A stretch of DNA of 64,000 bases. It comes from Hyphomonadaceae bacterium (GTDB lineage Bacteria; Pseudomonadota; Alphaproteobacteria; Caulobacterales; Aquidulcibacteraceae). The stretch lies in assembly GCA_022841905.1 (NCBI GenBank), contig JALHQO010000003.1, positions 108,236 to 172,235 on the forward strand. Reading direction: 5' to 3'. This document shows, in pieces, positions 33,900 through 42,678 of the stretch; position 1 is the first letter of the stretch; each line of letters starts with the position of its first letter. The translations under genes were made by a program, and so were the position numbers. Under the pieces are notes generated by a model that did no database searches, had not been told where the DNA came from, and was given only the letters and a program-made list of their open reading frames with translations.

Positions 33900-34838
33900 A
33901 TGAGACTCGGGTTTCCGGGCGAGAGGAATTGGGTGGACAAGTTCCCATCACGCGAACGCACGTCTGCGACATCACTCGCGCCGCGCGTGTCCGCCGTGGT
34001 GGTGGTGCGCGACGTTCGCCCGCATCAGCCCAATTTCGCACCGCTCGATCTCAGTTTGCGCAGCGCGCTGGCTGAGCCGTGGATCGATGACCTCGTCATC
34101 GTCGATCACGGCAACGCGCCGGAAGTCTCTGCCGCTCTTCGCGCGCTGCAAGCCGATCGGCGAGATGTGAAGCTGGTTTCGGCGGCGCCGGAGCTCTCGA
34201 GCGCCGCGGCTGCTAATCAAGGCGCGAAATATGCGCTTGGACGTTGGCTACTGTTCCTCGCGCCGGACGTCGTGCTGCAACGTGGCGCGGTTGCGCGCAT
34301 GGCGGCGGCTGGCGGCGGCGCGCGTACGCCTTGGATCGTTGGCGGGCGTTTGACCGACACGGAGGGCCGCGAGCGCCGCGCCGTGCGTGCCGGTTCGCTT
34401 AACGCTTGGTCAGCCATCGCGATTGCGCTCGATTGGGCCAAAGCGCCCACGCCGCGCCGCAAGAAGATCGAGCAGGACGAGCCCGAGCCGTCGCTCGTGG
34501 CTGCCGTGTCGGGCGCGTTCATGCTGATCCCGCGCAGCGACTTCCAACAGCTGGGTGGGTTCGACGAAGGCTACGCGACCTACGCCGCTGATCTCGATCT
34601 TTGCCGTCGCGCCGCCGATGCAGGCGGCAGCATCCTGTTTCAGCCCGACGCGGCCGGCGTGCAGCTCTCGCGTCCGCAGCGTAGCCGGAAGCACCTGCAG
34701 GGGCTGGCGCTCTTCGTCGCCAAAAGCGCCAAGACGCCGTTCCAGCGCGCTTTCGCTGCGATCGCCATGCCGGCGCTTAGCGTGGTGTTGGGCTTGCGGG
34801 ATCTGGTGGCTGGCCGTCCGCCGCAGCCGCGCCGCTAG
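33900..34838 (+). CDS. Glycosyltransferase family 2 protein
   Basis: 312 aa from MRLGFPGERN (33849 is an alternative start). GT-A fold: VSAVVVVRDVRPHQPN start, DDLVIVDHGNAPEVSAAL, AAAANQGAKYALGRWLLFLAPDVVLQRGAVARM (acidic triad replaced by APD), VAAVSGAFMLIPRSDFQQLGGFDEGYATYAADLDLCRR (acceptor/metal end), and a hydrophobic tail. Such enzymes add sugars to cell-surface glycans. The 3' end overlaps the convergent ArnT-like gene by 62 bp. Confidence 0.85.
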   Translation: MRLGFPGERNWVDKFPSRERTSATSLAPRVSAVVVVRDVRPHQPNFAPLDLSLRSALAEPWIDDLVIVDHGNAPEVSAALRALQADRRDVKLVSAAPELSSAAAANQGAKYALGRWLLFLAPDVVLQRGAVARMAAAGGGARTPWIVGGRLTDTEGRERRAVRAGSLNAWSAIAIALDWAKAPTPRRKKIEQDEPEPSLVAAVSGAFMLIPRSDFQQLGGFDEGYATYAADLDLCRRAADAGGSILFQPDAAGVQLSRPQRSRKHLQGLALFVAKSAKTPFQRAFAAIAMPALSVVLGLRDLVAGRPPQPRR

Positions 34839-36531
34839 GCGCGATCCGGCCCACGAACAACGCGACCCGCTCGCCGCGACCCAGCGCATAGCCGCGCACC
34901 GGCGGCTCAGCCGGCGTGAAGACAAAATCCCGCAAAGCCAGTTCCGCCGCGACTTCCTGCAGCGCGCGGCCTTCGATCACCAGCGCGTCGCCCGGCTGCG
35001 CCCGCGCGCCCGCTTCGCGCGCCGAGACGAGCCGGATATCGGTGCGGGTCAGGAAGATCAGACTCGACTCGGTGTAGCCGACGACCCAGAGCGGGCGATC
35101 GTCGCGCGGCGTCAAACGCGCCCGCGTCAGCGCCGCAAGTGCGCCAGTTGAGACGTTGAACGCACGCGCCTCCGGCAAGATTCGCTCGCGCAAGCTGAAT
35201 GACAGCATGAGCGCGCATGCAACCAAGATCGCCGCGCGCACGGCAGGGCGGCGCAATAGGATGAGGCCGGCGACAGCCGCGCCGACGATAATCACGCCAA
35301 TCAACGCCGTTGAGATCGCGCGCCGCAAATCGGCGTTGAAATCGCCGAACATAAAGGTCGCGCTGGTGGCCATGATGGCGACGATGACGGCGCCGAACAC
35401 GGCAAAGAGCGCAACGCCAGTCGGATGCGTGGTCCGCCATGAGCGGGCAAGCATCGCCGTCAGTCCAGCGCCGCAGAGCAGGGCGATCGCGGGATAAGCT
35501 GGCAACGTGTAGTGCACGAGTTTTGTCGGCGCGAGTTCGAAGAACAGGAAAGTCGGCACGGCCCATGCGAGCAAGAAGCGATAGGGCGCGTGCGCATCGT
35601 CGTTGCGCGGCGCACGCAGTGTTTCCCAGCCGAGGCGCGCTGCGGCTGGCAGCGCGTAAGTCGCAGGAAAGATCAGTAAGGGCAGCAAAAAGAGATGATA
35701 GCCGGGCAGCGCGAAGTGACCTTCCTGTCCGCTGATCAGCTTCGGCGCGAGGTCGTGGAGCAGCATGTCGAACAGAAAGCGCCCGTCCGTTTCCATCGAG
35801 ATCGCGATGAACCACGGCGCGATCATCGCCGCCGCCATGATCGGCCCAGGCCACCAAAGCAGCGGCTTCATCCATGCGGCGCGGCGCTCCCAAACAAAGA
35901 GCGCGCCAAGCGTGAGCCCGACCACAAGCGGCGTCACCGGGCCTTTGATCAGCACGCCACATGCGAGCGCAAACCAAAAGAGGAGAGAGAGGAGCCTGGG
36001 TCTCTTCCCGTCGCCAAATCGCAAGCGCACTACAGCCGCGAGCGCCAATGTCGTGAAGCCGAGCAGCAACGCGTCGGTTTTCGCCGTCATGCCCTCGAAG
36101 CCAGCGAGCATGCCGGAAGCGAAAAGCGCAGAGCCGAAAAACGCTGGCCGTGGTCCGAGCAGAGCGGCGCCGGCCCAAAGCGTCGCGAGCGCGGCGAGCA
36201 CGAGCCCGAGCGCCGATGGCAAGCGGTGTGCCCAGATCGCATTGGTGCGTTCCGTCAGCGGCTCAAGCGCCTGCACGGCGGCGGCTTGCAGCCAGTGGAC
36301 GCCGATAGGCTTTCGGTTGCGCTCCGCGTCCTGGACGCGGATGTTCACATAGTCGCCGGTTTCGACCATCTGCCGGGTGGCCTGCGCAAAGCGCGCCTCG
36401 TCGGCGTCCATCACCTGCACGCGACCCGCTCCGAACTGGGCCGAGACCAGCGCGATCAGCGCGATCAGCACATAGCCGCGCCAGCCGCTGGCGAACTGGT
36501 CATAGAGGGCCGGGGAGACGGGCGAGCGCAC
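34777..36531 (-). CDS. ArnT-like integral membrane glycosyltransferase (GT39/GT83)
   Basis: 584 aa, GTG start. It has more than ten hydrophobic segments. The first periplasmic loop carries the family acidic motif MDADEARFAQATRQMVETGDYVNIRVQDAERNRKPIGVHWLQ (Asp-Glu catalytic region), typical of ArnT/PMT enzymes that transfer sugars from polyprenyl phosphate to lipid A or proteins at the outer face of the inner membrane. A C-terminal soluble region follows (residues about 440-584). Together with two GT2 enzymes it suggests a lipid-linked sugar pathway. Confidence 0.87.
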   Translation of the reverse strand: MRSPVSPALYDQFASGWRGYVLIALIALVSAQFGAGRVQVMDADEARFAQATRQMVETGDYVNIRVQDAERNRKPIGVHWLQAAAVQALEPLTERTNAIWAHRLPSALGLVLAALATLWAGAALLGPRPAFFGSALFASGMLAGFEGMTAKTDALLLGFTTLALAAVVRLRFGDGKRPRLLSLLFWFALACGVLIKGPVTPLVVGLTLGALFVWERRAAWMKPLLWWPGPIMAAAMIAPWFIAISMETDGRFLFDMLLHDLAPKLISGQEGHFALPGYHLFLLPLLIFPATYALPAAARLGWETLRAPRNDDAHAPYRFLLAWAVPTFLFFELAPTKLVHYTLPAYPAIALLCGAGLTAMLARSWRTTHPTGVALFAVFGAVIVAIMATSATFMFGDFNADLRRAISTALIGVIIVGAAVAGLILLRRPAVRAAILVACALMLSFSLRERILPEARAFNVSTGALAALTRARLTPRDDRPLWVVGYTESSLIFLTRTDIRLVSAREAGARAQPGDALVIEGRALQEVAAELALRDFVFTPAEPPVRGYALGRGERVALFVGRIAPSGAAAADGQPPDPASPTPR

Positions 36532-36665
36532 GGATGGGTGATACCGGGATTTGGCCCGCAGGGGTCAATCGCCTTGCAGGGCGTCCGGCCAGCGGGTTTG
36601 CCTGCTGGAAGCCGACGGCGCTAACCGCTATGAGGGCCGCCGCGACCCGGAAGAGAACCTGGAAC

Positions 36666-37397
36666 TTGGCCGACAGCATCGAATTCAGCGTGGTCGTGCC
36701 GGTGCATGACGAAGAGGGCAACGCGGCCAATCTGGCCCGTGAGATCGCCTCGGTGCTCGATGGGCGCTCCTACGAAATGATCTTCGTCGATGACGCCAGC
36801 CGCGATGATACGCGCGGCGAATTGGCGGCCCTGAAGGCGGAATTGCCGGCGCTGCGCATCGTCGGACACCGCAAGAACGCCGGTCAAAGCCGTGCCGTGC
36901 GCACTGGCGTGCTGGCCGCGCGCGCGCCGGTCGTGGGCACGCTCGACGGCGACGGCCAGAACGATCCGGCCGATCTGCCGCGGCTCCTGGCTAGGCTCAC
37001 CCGCGCCGAAGCGCCCACGGAACTGGGCATGGTGGCTGGCAAACGCACCAAGCGGCAGGATAATTGGAGCAAGCGCACAGCTTCGCGCATCGCCAACAAC
37101 ATTCGCAAAGCCGCCCTCAATGATGGCGCCGACGATAGCGGTTCAGGCGTCAAGGTGTTCAAACGGGAGGCTTTTTTGCGCCTGCCGTACTTCGATCACA
37201 TGCACCGTTTCATGGCCGCACTGATGCTGCGCGAAGGCTATGCAGTGGAGTTTTTGGAGGTTAATCATCGACAGCGTAGCGCTGGGCGCTCGAAGTACAC
37301 GAACCTCGGACGGTTGGCCGCCAACATGACGGACCTGTTTGGGGTAATGTGGCTTCGGAGCCGGGCGCGACTGCCAGGAGGCACGGACGAATTATGA
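36666..37397 (+). CDS. Glycosyltransferase family 2, dolichol/polyprenyl-phosphate type
   Basis: 243 aa from the TTG start that gives a typical GT2 N-terminus (ADSIEFSVVVPVHDEEGNAANL); ATG 36630 gives 12 more residues and is an alternative. GT2 motifs: FVDDASRDDTRGEL, HRKNAGQSRAVRTGVLAAR, GTLDGDGQNDPADLPRL (DxD), SGSGVKVFKREAF and EVNHRQRSAGRSKYTNLGRL, matching DPM1/ArnC-like polyprenyl-phosphate sugar transferases. It would supply lipid-linked sugar donors for the neighbouring ArnT-like enzyme. Divergent from that gene. Confidence 0.85.
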   Translation: MADSIEFSVVVPVHDEEGNAANLAREIASVLDGRSYEMIFVDDASRDDTRGELAALKAELPALRIVGHRKNAGQSRAVRTGVLAARAPVVGTLDGDGQNDPADLPRLLARLTRAEAPTELGMVAGKRTKRQDNWSKRTASRIANNIRKAALNDGADDSGSGVKVFKREAFLRLPYFDHMHRFMAALMLREGYAVEFLEVNHRQRSAGRSKYTNLGRLAANMTDLFGVMWLRSRARLPGGTDEL

Positions 37398-37486
37398 GCG
37401 GCCGAGGCGATTCAGGCGAACACATTGCACTTCACGCAGCAGCGACGCGGGGGCGTCGGTCACGCACGCAACAGCAGGGGGGCCCA

Positions 37487-37924
37487 ATGGGCGCTATTTT
37501 CAACGTTTTTCCGCTGATCCTCATCCCGGTCCTGACCTACAACATCTGGGCGTTCGGGGCGACGGCCGCAAATAGTGGCGACGGCGCCGGTGTTCGCACG
37601 CATTTGCTGGAGCCATGGGTCACGGTGCCGATGGCCTCGGGCGCCGAATGGATGATCACGTTCGGCGATGTGATGATGCTGCTCGCGCTCATTCTGCTCT
37701 TTGTCGAGCTGCTGAAATCAACCTCCACCGGCTCGGCCGCGATATTCAATCACGCGCTTTCGATGCTGGTGTTCATCATCTGCTTGGTCGAATTCCTTCT
37801 GCACCCGGCGTTCGCCACCAGCGTGTTCTTCATCATCCTGGTGATGGCGCTGCTGGACGTGCTCGCTGGCGTTGTCGTCACGATCATCTCTGCTCGCCGC
37901 GACGTTGAGTTTGCGGGACAGTAA
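37487..37924 (+). CDS. Small polytopic membrane protein
   Basis: 145 aa from MGAIFNVFPLI, with a G-rich ribosome site AGGGGGG just upstream; an ATG at 37394 overlapping the GT2 stop (ATGA) is an alternative start. Four membrane segments are seen: FPLILIPVLTYNIWAF, FGDVMMLLALILLFVELL, HALSMLVFIICLVEFLL and VFFIILVMALLDVLAGVVVTII. It has a short charged end RRDVEFAGQ. No family is recognised. It follows the GT2 gene on the same strand. Confidence 0.65.
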   Translation: MGAIFNVFPLILIPVLTYNIWAFGATAANSGDGAGVRTHLLEPWVTVPMASGAEWMITFGDVMMLLALILLFVELLKSTSTGSAAIFNHALSMLVFIICLVEFLLHPAFATSVFFIILVMALLDVLAGVVVTIISARRDVEFAGQ

Positions 37925-38012
37925 GACGGGACTCGGTTTTCGGGACTAGGGACGAGGGCGCGACTTAACGGTCGCGCCCTTTCTCGTCCCGCGTCCCTCA
38001 TCCCCAGTCCCT
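37924..38012. repeat. Cruciform-forming GGGACT/AGTCCC repeat
   Basis: The sequence holds nested inverted arms: GGGACT units at 37928-37933 and 37942-37947, GGGACGAG (37949-37956) with CTCGTCCC (37983-37990), and AGTCCC at 38006-38011. The inner stem is the terminator listed separately. The repeat style (short G-rich or C-rich units ending in TA or CT) resembles the block upstream of nudC (51317-51394). Confidence 0.5.
37955..37984 (+). terminator. Rho-independent terminator, plus strand
   Basis: AGGGCGCGAC (37955-37964) pairs perfectly with GTCGCGCCCT (37971-37980) around TTAACG and is followed by TTCTC. It ends the transcript of the small polytopic membrane protein and, upstream, the GT2 gene. 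Confidence 0.75.
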
Positions 38013-38142
38013 CAAAGGCACCAAACACCCAGCGCCAGCGTAATTGCGAAGTCGAGCCAGCGGGCGAATCGGGGAAAGATGGTTACGTCCATGACCACCG
38101 CCGTTTTGCACGAACGGCGCCGGTTGCAGGGTGGGTGTAAGA

Positions 38143-38481
38143 ATGTCGCTCTTTTTCGATGCTGACTGGTTCGATGCGAAACTTGCTGAACATGGGCTCG
38201 ACAGGGCGGCGCTAGCCATCGCCGCCGGCATCGAACGCGCAGACCTGCACGGCGTCTTCACCAACGAACGCGTCGCCAGCGCCGCTGAGTTAGAGACGTT
38301 CGCGCGCGTGCTGCACGCCGATCTCCTCGAAGTGACGCTGAAGAGCGGCGTCACTGTGCGCGAGCCGCCGCCCGCGGACGCCGAACCGAGTGACCGCATC
38401 GAAAGCATCGAAGCGCGCCTGGATGCGATCGATAGCTGGCTGGCGGAGTTCGAGGCGCAAAAGAAAAAAGCGGCGGGCTAG
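38143..38481 (+). CDS. Small helix-turn-helix-like protein
   Basis: 112 aa from MSLFFDADWF (a GTG at 38131 adds four residues). The N-terminal half reads as an XRE-type HTH: FDAKLAEHGLDRAALAIAAGIERADLHGVFTNERVASAAELETFARVL. The C-terminal third is acidic and coiled-coil prone (SDRIESIEARLDAIDSWLAEFEAQKKKAAG). It is likely a DNA-binding regulator that dimerises through the coil; the target is unknown. It shares a CTAG stop overlap with the next gene. Confidence 0.65.
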   Translation: MSLFFDADWFDAKLAEHGLDRAALAIAAGIERADLHGVFTNERVASAAELETFARVLHADLLEVTLKSGVTVREPPPADAEPSDRIESIEARLDAIDSWLAEFEAQKKKAAG

Positions 38482-38702
38482 GCCCGCACGTCGAACGCGA
38501 TACCGCTGCGAATGTTGCGCGGTTTCACATCGTAAGCACGCACATACACCGTCTCCGCTGGCGCAATCTGGTTGACCAATGTCGCCGCGAACAGCGGATC
38601 CAGCCACCGGCGCGGGGCGCGGCGGTCCGCGCCGCGGCGGTCGCCCTGACGGCTGCCGCCGGGTTCCTCAACGTAACGGAGCGGGATAGGGCCAGCGCTC
38701 AT
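38478..38702 (-). CDS. Hypothetical small protein
   Basis: 74 aa. The N-terminus is Arg/Gly-rich (EEPGGSRQGDRRGADRRAPRR); the C-terminal half LDPLFAATLVNQIAPAETVYVRAYDVKPR looks folded. It shares the stop overlap CTAG with the HTH-like gene, and its start is divergent from the amidase (80 bp), a gene-like context. The evidence is only the open frame, spacing and composition. No family is recognised. Confidence 0.5.
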   Translation of the reverse strand: MSAGPIPLRYVEEPGGSRQGDRRGADRRAPRRWLDPLFAATLVNQIAPAETVYVRAYDVKPRNIRSGIAFDVRA

Positions 38703-38782
38703 AAGCGCCGCGCTGCATCAGACGTGCCAAACGCGCATTAACCGCTTAACCTCTCTGCCAACGATAAGCGGGGAGACGCGCG

Positions 38783-40210
38783 ATGAGCTTCGCGGACTAT
38801 GCGGCGCATGACGGCTTGGGCTTAGCCGAACTGGTGCGCAAGAAGGACGTGACGCCGCTCGAGCTGCTCGACGCCGCCATCGAGCGCATCGAGCGCCACA
38901 ATGGCGCGCTCAACGCCGTCGTTCACAAAGCTTACGATGAAGCGCGCGAGACAGCGAAAAGCGCGCTGCCCGAGGGCCCGTTCAAAGGCGTGCCGTTTTT
39001 GATCAAGGATCTGGGCGTCAGGGTTAAGGGCTGGCCGCGCACATCGGGCAGCCGCTTTGCCTGCGTGGACGCCGACGCTCAAGATAGCGAACTGATCACA
39101 CGCTACCGCGCCAGCGGCGTCGTGCTCGCGGGCAAGACCAATACGCCGGAGTTTGGAATCCCCGGCGTCACCACGTCGGCGCGTCTTGGGCCCTGCCGCA
39201 ATCCGTGGAATCCGGATCACATCTCCGGCGGTTCGTCGGGTGGCGCGGCATCGGCCGTCGCTAGCGGCATGGTCCCGCTGGCGCATGCGAGCGACGGCCT
39301 GGGCTCAATCCGTATTCCCGCCGCGTGTTGCGGCCTCGTCGGCATGAAGACGACGCGCGACCGCAATCCCAACGGCCAGCACGACACCGATCGCGCCATC
39401 GGTTTCAGCGTCGATCACGTCGTCTCACGCACCGTGCGCGATAGCGCCGCGATGCTGGACGCCACCGGCTATCCTGAACCGGGCAGCCCGTTCGCGTATC
39501 CGCAGAAGGAGCGCCCCTACCTTGAAGAGGTCACGCGCGCGCCGGGCAAACTGCGCATCGCGTTTTCGAGCGAGACGCCGATGGTCAAGCCGGTCGATCC
39601 CGAAGTCCGCGCAGCACTGGAGCGCACGGCTGAAACGCTGAAAGCGCTCGGCCATGAGGTGCGCGAGGAGGGGCTCGGCATTGACTATCGCTTGCTCTAT
39701 CGCGCGCAGGGCATCGTCTCGGCCGCCAACTTTTCCGCCGGCATCAAGCGTTGGATCGAGATCAAGGGCCGCGAGCCGGGCGACGACATCGAAGGCTTGG
39801 CGCGCCGGGGCTACGAAGCCGGCAAGAAGCTCAGCGCACAAGATGCAGGCTGGGCTTGGCAGCAACTGCGGCTGATGAACCGGCAAATCCTTGGGCGCTT
39901 TGAAACCTGGGACGTGTGGTTGACGCCGGTGCTCTCCACCAACGTCCCGCGCGTCGATTATCTCGACACCCTGATGGATGACCTGAAAGAGTTCGATCGC
40001 CGCCAGGCCACGACGTTCGGCTTTACGCCGCCGTTCAATATGACAGGCCAGCCCTCGCTCTCGCTTCCGCTGCATCAAAGCGAGAGCAATCTGCCGATCG
40101 CGATGATGTTCACTGGCCGCTACGGCGATGAGGCCACGCTCTTTCGGTTGGCGGGGCAGCTAGAAAAAGAAATGCCATGGGCGGCCCGCAAGCCGCCGCA
40201 CTGGAACTAG
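38783..40210 (+). CDS. Amidase-signature family hydrolase
   Basis: 475 aa. It hydrolyses amide bonds using a Ser-cisSer-Lys triad. Seen: catalytic Lys in GVPFLIKDLGV (about residue 77), the glycine-rich GGSSGGAASAVASGMVPLAHASDGLGSIRIPAACCGLVG with both serines, and KPVDPEVRAAL... later. Length is normal for the family. It is unlike GatA in context, because no gatC/gatB are present, so the substrate is open (amides or nitrile-derived). It shares a CTAG stop overlap with the HxlR gene. Confidence 0.9.
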   Translation: MSFADYAAHDGLGLAELVRKKDVTPLELLDAAIERIERHNGALNAVVHKAYDEARETAKSALPEGPFKGVPFLIKDLGVRVKGWPRTSGSRFACVDADAQDSELITRYRASGVVLAGKTNTPEFGIPGVTTSARLGPCRNPWNPDHISGGSSGGAASAVASGMVPLAHASDGLGSIRIPAACCGLVGMKTTRDRNPNGQHDTDRAIGFSVDHVVSRTVRDSAAMLDATGYPEPGSPFAYPQKERPYLEEVTRAPGKLRIAFSSETPMVKPVDPEVRAALERTAETLKALGHEVREEGLGIDYRLLYRAQGIVSAANFSAGIKRWIEIKGREPGDDIEGLARRGYEAGKKLSAQDAGWAWQQLRLMNRQILGRFETWDVWLTPVLSTNVPRVDYLDTLMDDLKEFDRRQATTFGFTPPFNMTGQPSLSLPLHQSESNLPIAMMFTGRYGDEATLFRLAGQLEKEMPWAARKPPHWN

Positions 40211-40902
40211 CTCACCATCCGTTCGACCTTTGCGAGTCCGCTTAAGCCGAGCCACGTTTGCATCTTCGCCGCGAGTTCGGCGTCGCCAGTAAGGTGTATC
40301 CGACTTGCCTTGTCAGCTTGGCGGACGGTTTCGTAGCCCATCCAGATCGAAGTCATCGTGCGCAAATCGGTGCTGACATAGAGATCAACATCGAAGCCCG
40401 GATCGATTTGGCAGAGGTCGACGTTTTCGCCTGGCTTCACCACCAGCCACCAGGAACGCGATGCGGGCGCGAGTTCGGGATATTGGAATTGAATGACGCT
40501 GCGCCGCGCCGGCATCGGGTCGGGATTGAGGTTGCGGCGCATGTCCCACATCAGAAGCTGCGGATCGAGCTTCTTTAGCGATGCTTCCGTTTCAATCCAC
40601 TTTTGACCCCATTCGCCCAGTGCGAAGATCACCGGCCACAAATCGCGGCCCGATGCCGTCAGGTGATATTCTGAAATGCTAGGATCGCTCGGCGCGGGTT
40701 TGCGTTCGACGACGCCTGCGGCCTCCAAGTCCTTCAGGCGTTGCGACAGCAAAGCGGGCGACATCCGCAAGAGGCCGCGGCGCAAATCATTGAAGCGGGT
40801 GCTGCCACCGGCCAACTCGCGCATCAGAAGCGGCGTCCAGCGCGTGCATACGATCTCGGCCGCCATCGCAACCGGGCAAAATTGGCCATAGGATTGGGTC
40901 AT
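40207..40902 (-). CDS. HxlR-family regulator with SCP2-like C-terminal domain
   Basis: 231 aa. The winged-helix HxlR domain (residues about 1-100): CPVAMAAEIVCTRWTPLLMRELAGGSTRFNDLRRGL, SPALLSQRLKDLEAAGVVERK, SEYHLTASGRDLWPVI. The C-terminal part (about 130-231), ENVDLCQIDPGFDVDLYVSTDLRTM and ADKASRIHLTGDAELAAKMQTWL, resembles an SCP2 sterol-carrier-like fold, which may bind a hydrophobic ligand. Divergent from the adjacent methyltransferase (157 bp), the likely target. Confidence 0.85.
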   Translation of the reverse strand: MTQSYGQFCPVAMAAEIVCTRWTPLLMRELAGGSTRFNDLRRGLLRMSPALLSQRLKDLEAAGVVERKPAPSDPSISEYHLTASGRDLWPVIFALGEWGQKWIETEASLKKLDPQLLMWDMRRNLNPDPMPARRSVIQFQYPELAPASRSWWLVVKPGENVDLCQIDPGFDVDLYVSTDLRTMTSIWMGYETVRQADKASRIHLTGDAELAAKMQTWLGLSGLAKVERMVS

Positions 40903-41059
40903 GCGAAACGTCCTCCGCGTGAGGCGATCCTAGCTTAGTTCAGTTTCTGTATCAGGCCGATTCAACTTCTGAACTAGCGTGCCCGGCGTCACTGCCGCAA
41001 ACAGCCGTTCAGGGAGATAACCCGCCTGCCCCGCGCGGGCACATTGAGGAATTGGCATT

Positions 41060-41872
41060 ATGAATCCGAACAAAGCCCTCTGGGAAAAGGGCGATTTCAC
41101 CAAGATTGCCGCCACCATGCGTGAAAGCGGCGATGCGCTTGTCGCAAGCATCGGCGTCAAGCCCGGCATGAAAGTGCTCGATCTTGGTTGTGGCGACGGC
41201 ACCACGGCTTTGCCGGCGGCCCAACGCGGCGCCGATGTGCTGGGTGTCGATATTTCGAGCAATCTCGTCGCCGCCGGCAACAAGCGCGCGGCTGACGCTG
41301 GCTTGCGGAATCTGCGCTTCCAGGAGGGCGATGCTTCCAATCTTGAAGGCATCGGTGACGACCAGTTCGATCTCGTCGTCTCCATCTTCGGCGCGATGTT
41401 CGCGCCGAGACCCCATGACGTAGCTAAGGAAATGGTGCGGGTCGCCAAGCCGGGCGGACGCATCGTCATGGGCAACTGGATTCCCAATGATCCGACATTC
41501 ATCTCTTCGATCCTGAAAATCAGCGCCGCCTATTCTCCGCCGCCGCCCGAAGGTTTCGTCAGTCCGATATTGTGGGGCAGCGAGGACGCGGTGCGCGAAC
41601 GCTTCGCCGCCGCCGGGGTCTCGCACGACGCTATCTCGTTCCTGCGCGAGACCTACATGTTCAACTTCGCTGGCGCGCCGAGCGCGTTCGTCGACACCTA
41701 TCGCCGCTTCTATGGCCCGACCATGAACGCCTTCGCGGCGGCCGAGCAAAACGGCAAGCAGGACGCATTGCGGGAAGAATTGGAGGCGCTGTTTGCTGCG
41801 CAGAATAAAAGCGGGCGAGCCGATTTCACGTCCTGCCCCGCGACATTTCTGCGCGTTACGGTGCAGCTCTAA
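41060..41872 (+). CDS. Class I SAM-dependent methyltransferase
   Basis: 270 aa. The SAM-binding motif I VLDLGCGDGTTALPAAQRGADVLGVD (about residues 39-64) is followed by the acidic motif II-like VDISSNLVAAGNKR. Motif post I: EGDASNLEGIGDDQFDLVVSIFGAMFAPRPHDVAKEMVRVAKPGGRIVMGNWIPN. The substrate is unknown; it resembles UbiE/COQ5-type small-molecule methyltransferases. It is expressed divergently from the HxlR-SCP2 regulator, likely its controller. Confidence 0.87.
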   Translation: MNPNKALWEKGDFTKIAATMRESGDALVASIGVKPGMKVLDLGCGDGTTALPAAQRGADVLGVDISSNLVAAGNKRAADAGLRNLRFQEGDASNLEGIGDDQFDLVVSIFGAMFAPRPHDVAKEMVRVAKPGGRIVMGNWIPNDPTFISSILKISAAYSPPPPEGFVSPILWGSEDAVRERFAAAGVSHDAISFLRETYMFNFAGAPSAFVDTYRRFYGPTMNAFAAAEQNGKQDALREELEALFAAQNKSGRADFTSCPATFLRVTVQL

Positions 41873-41877
41873 ACGAA

Positions 41878-41908
41878 GAGGACCGCCAACTGTAAGCCGG
41901 CGGTCCTC
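41878..41908. repeat. Short REP-like hairpin between convergent genes
   Basis: GAGGACCGCC (41878-41887) and GGCGGTCCTC (41899-41908) pair perfectly with an 11-nt loop. It is the short form of the family seen at 18317-18391 and 44958-45052. It lies just after the methyltransferase stop and 16 bp before the phaR stop, so it could also act as a weak terminator. Confidence 0.65.
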
Positions 41909-41923
41909 GCAATGTCTTTAGAC

Positions 41924-42565
41924 TTAGCGCTTCGCCATCGCGTCGAGCTGCTTTTGCATCGCTTCCATCTGCTGGCGCAGCAAAGCGAGTTGCTCGTCTT
42001 TGTCTTCTTCGGCCGCCGCTGCTTTCGCAGCTGGCATGCCGGGGAAGCTGGAGGGGAACGACATGCCGGTTGCCGTGAACGGCGCCCAGGCTTGCAGCGC
42101 TTGTTGAAAGATCGCCATGTTGCGCTGCGCTTGTTCTTCGAACGCCGCCATTGGCGTCGTCGCGCCGAACGCGCGCGACATGTTCTCGCGCATCTTTTCT
42201 TGCGCCTTGGAGAAGCTCTCCATGCTCATTTCGAGATAGGGCGGCAGGAAGCCCTGCATCTGGTCGCCGTAAAAGCGGATCAGGCGCCGTAGGAACTGCA
42301 CCGGCAGCAGGTTCTGGCCCTTGCTCTCTTCTTCGAAGATGATCTGCGTCAGCACCGAGCGCGTGATGTCGTCGCCGCTCTTGGCGTCGAGCACGATGAA
42401 ATCGACGCCCTCGCGGACCATCTCTGACAAATTGTCGAGCGTGACGTAGGTCGACGCCGCCGTGTTGTAGAGCCGCCGATTGGCGTATTTTTTGATGATG
42501 ACGGCTTCGCCGCCGCCTTCAGCGCCGCCAGCGTCCCCCGCTGTCTGGCCGTTCGCATCCGCCAC
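41924..42565 (-). CDS. phaR: Polyhydroxyalkanoate synthesis regulator PhaR
   Basis: 213 aa from the GTG, with AGGGA upstream; this gives the usual PhaR N-terminus. The PHB/PHA accumulation regulator DNA-binding domain: IIKKYANRRLYNTAASTYVTLDNLSEMVREGVDFIVLDAKSGDDITRSVLTQIIFEEE. The central PHB-binding-like region, LLPVQFLRRLIRFYGDQMQGFLPPYLEMSMESF, is followed by a coiled-coil tail (LALLRQQMEAMQKQLDAMAKR). It represses phasin/PHA genes until granules titrate it. Divergent from phaA. Confidence 0.93.
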   Translation of the reverse strand: MADANGQTAGDAGGAEGGGEAVIIKKYANRRLYNTAASTYVTLDNLSEMVREGVDFIVLDAKSGDDITRSVLTQIIFEEESKGQNLLPVQFLRRLIRFYGDQMQGFLPPYLEMSMESFSKAQEKMRENMSRAFGATTPMAAFEEQAQRNMAIFQQALQAWAPFTATGMSFPSSFPGMPAAKAAAAEEDKDEQLALLRQQMEAMQKQLDAMAKR

Positions 42566-42668
42566 GATGGTGTCCCTTTCTTTGGGCGGTCCGCGCACCA
42601 GCGCTAACGCCTCTGATCTTGTGCGCCCGCGAAGGCGGGCTTTGGCGGGAGAATCCCGCGTCCTTGGG

Positions 42669-42678
42669 TGCAATGCAA
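42669..42678. promoter_or_regulatory. Candidate PhaR operator
   Basis: TGCAATGCAA lies in the phaR-phaA intergenic region, 104 bp upstream of the PhaR start and 125 bp upstream of PhaA. PhaR proteins are reported to bind TGC-rich, partly palindromic sites, so this is a reasonable but untested candidate. Confidence 0.25.

Noticed and set aside
38735-38760. CtrA-type site TTAACCGCTTAACC upstream of the amidase
   Set aside because: The half-sites are present but spaced by 4 instead of 7 bases, so I do not call a binding site.
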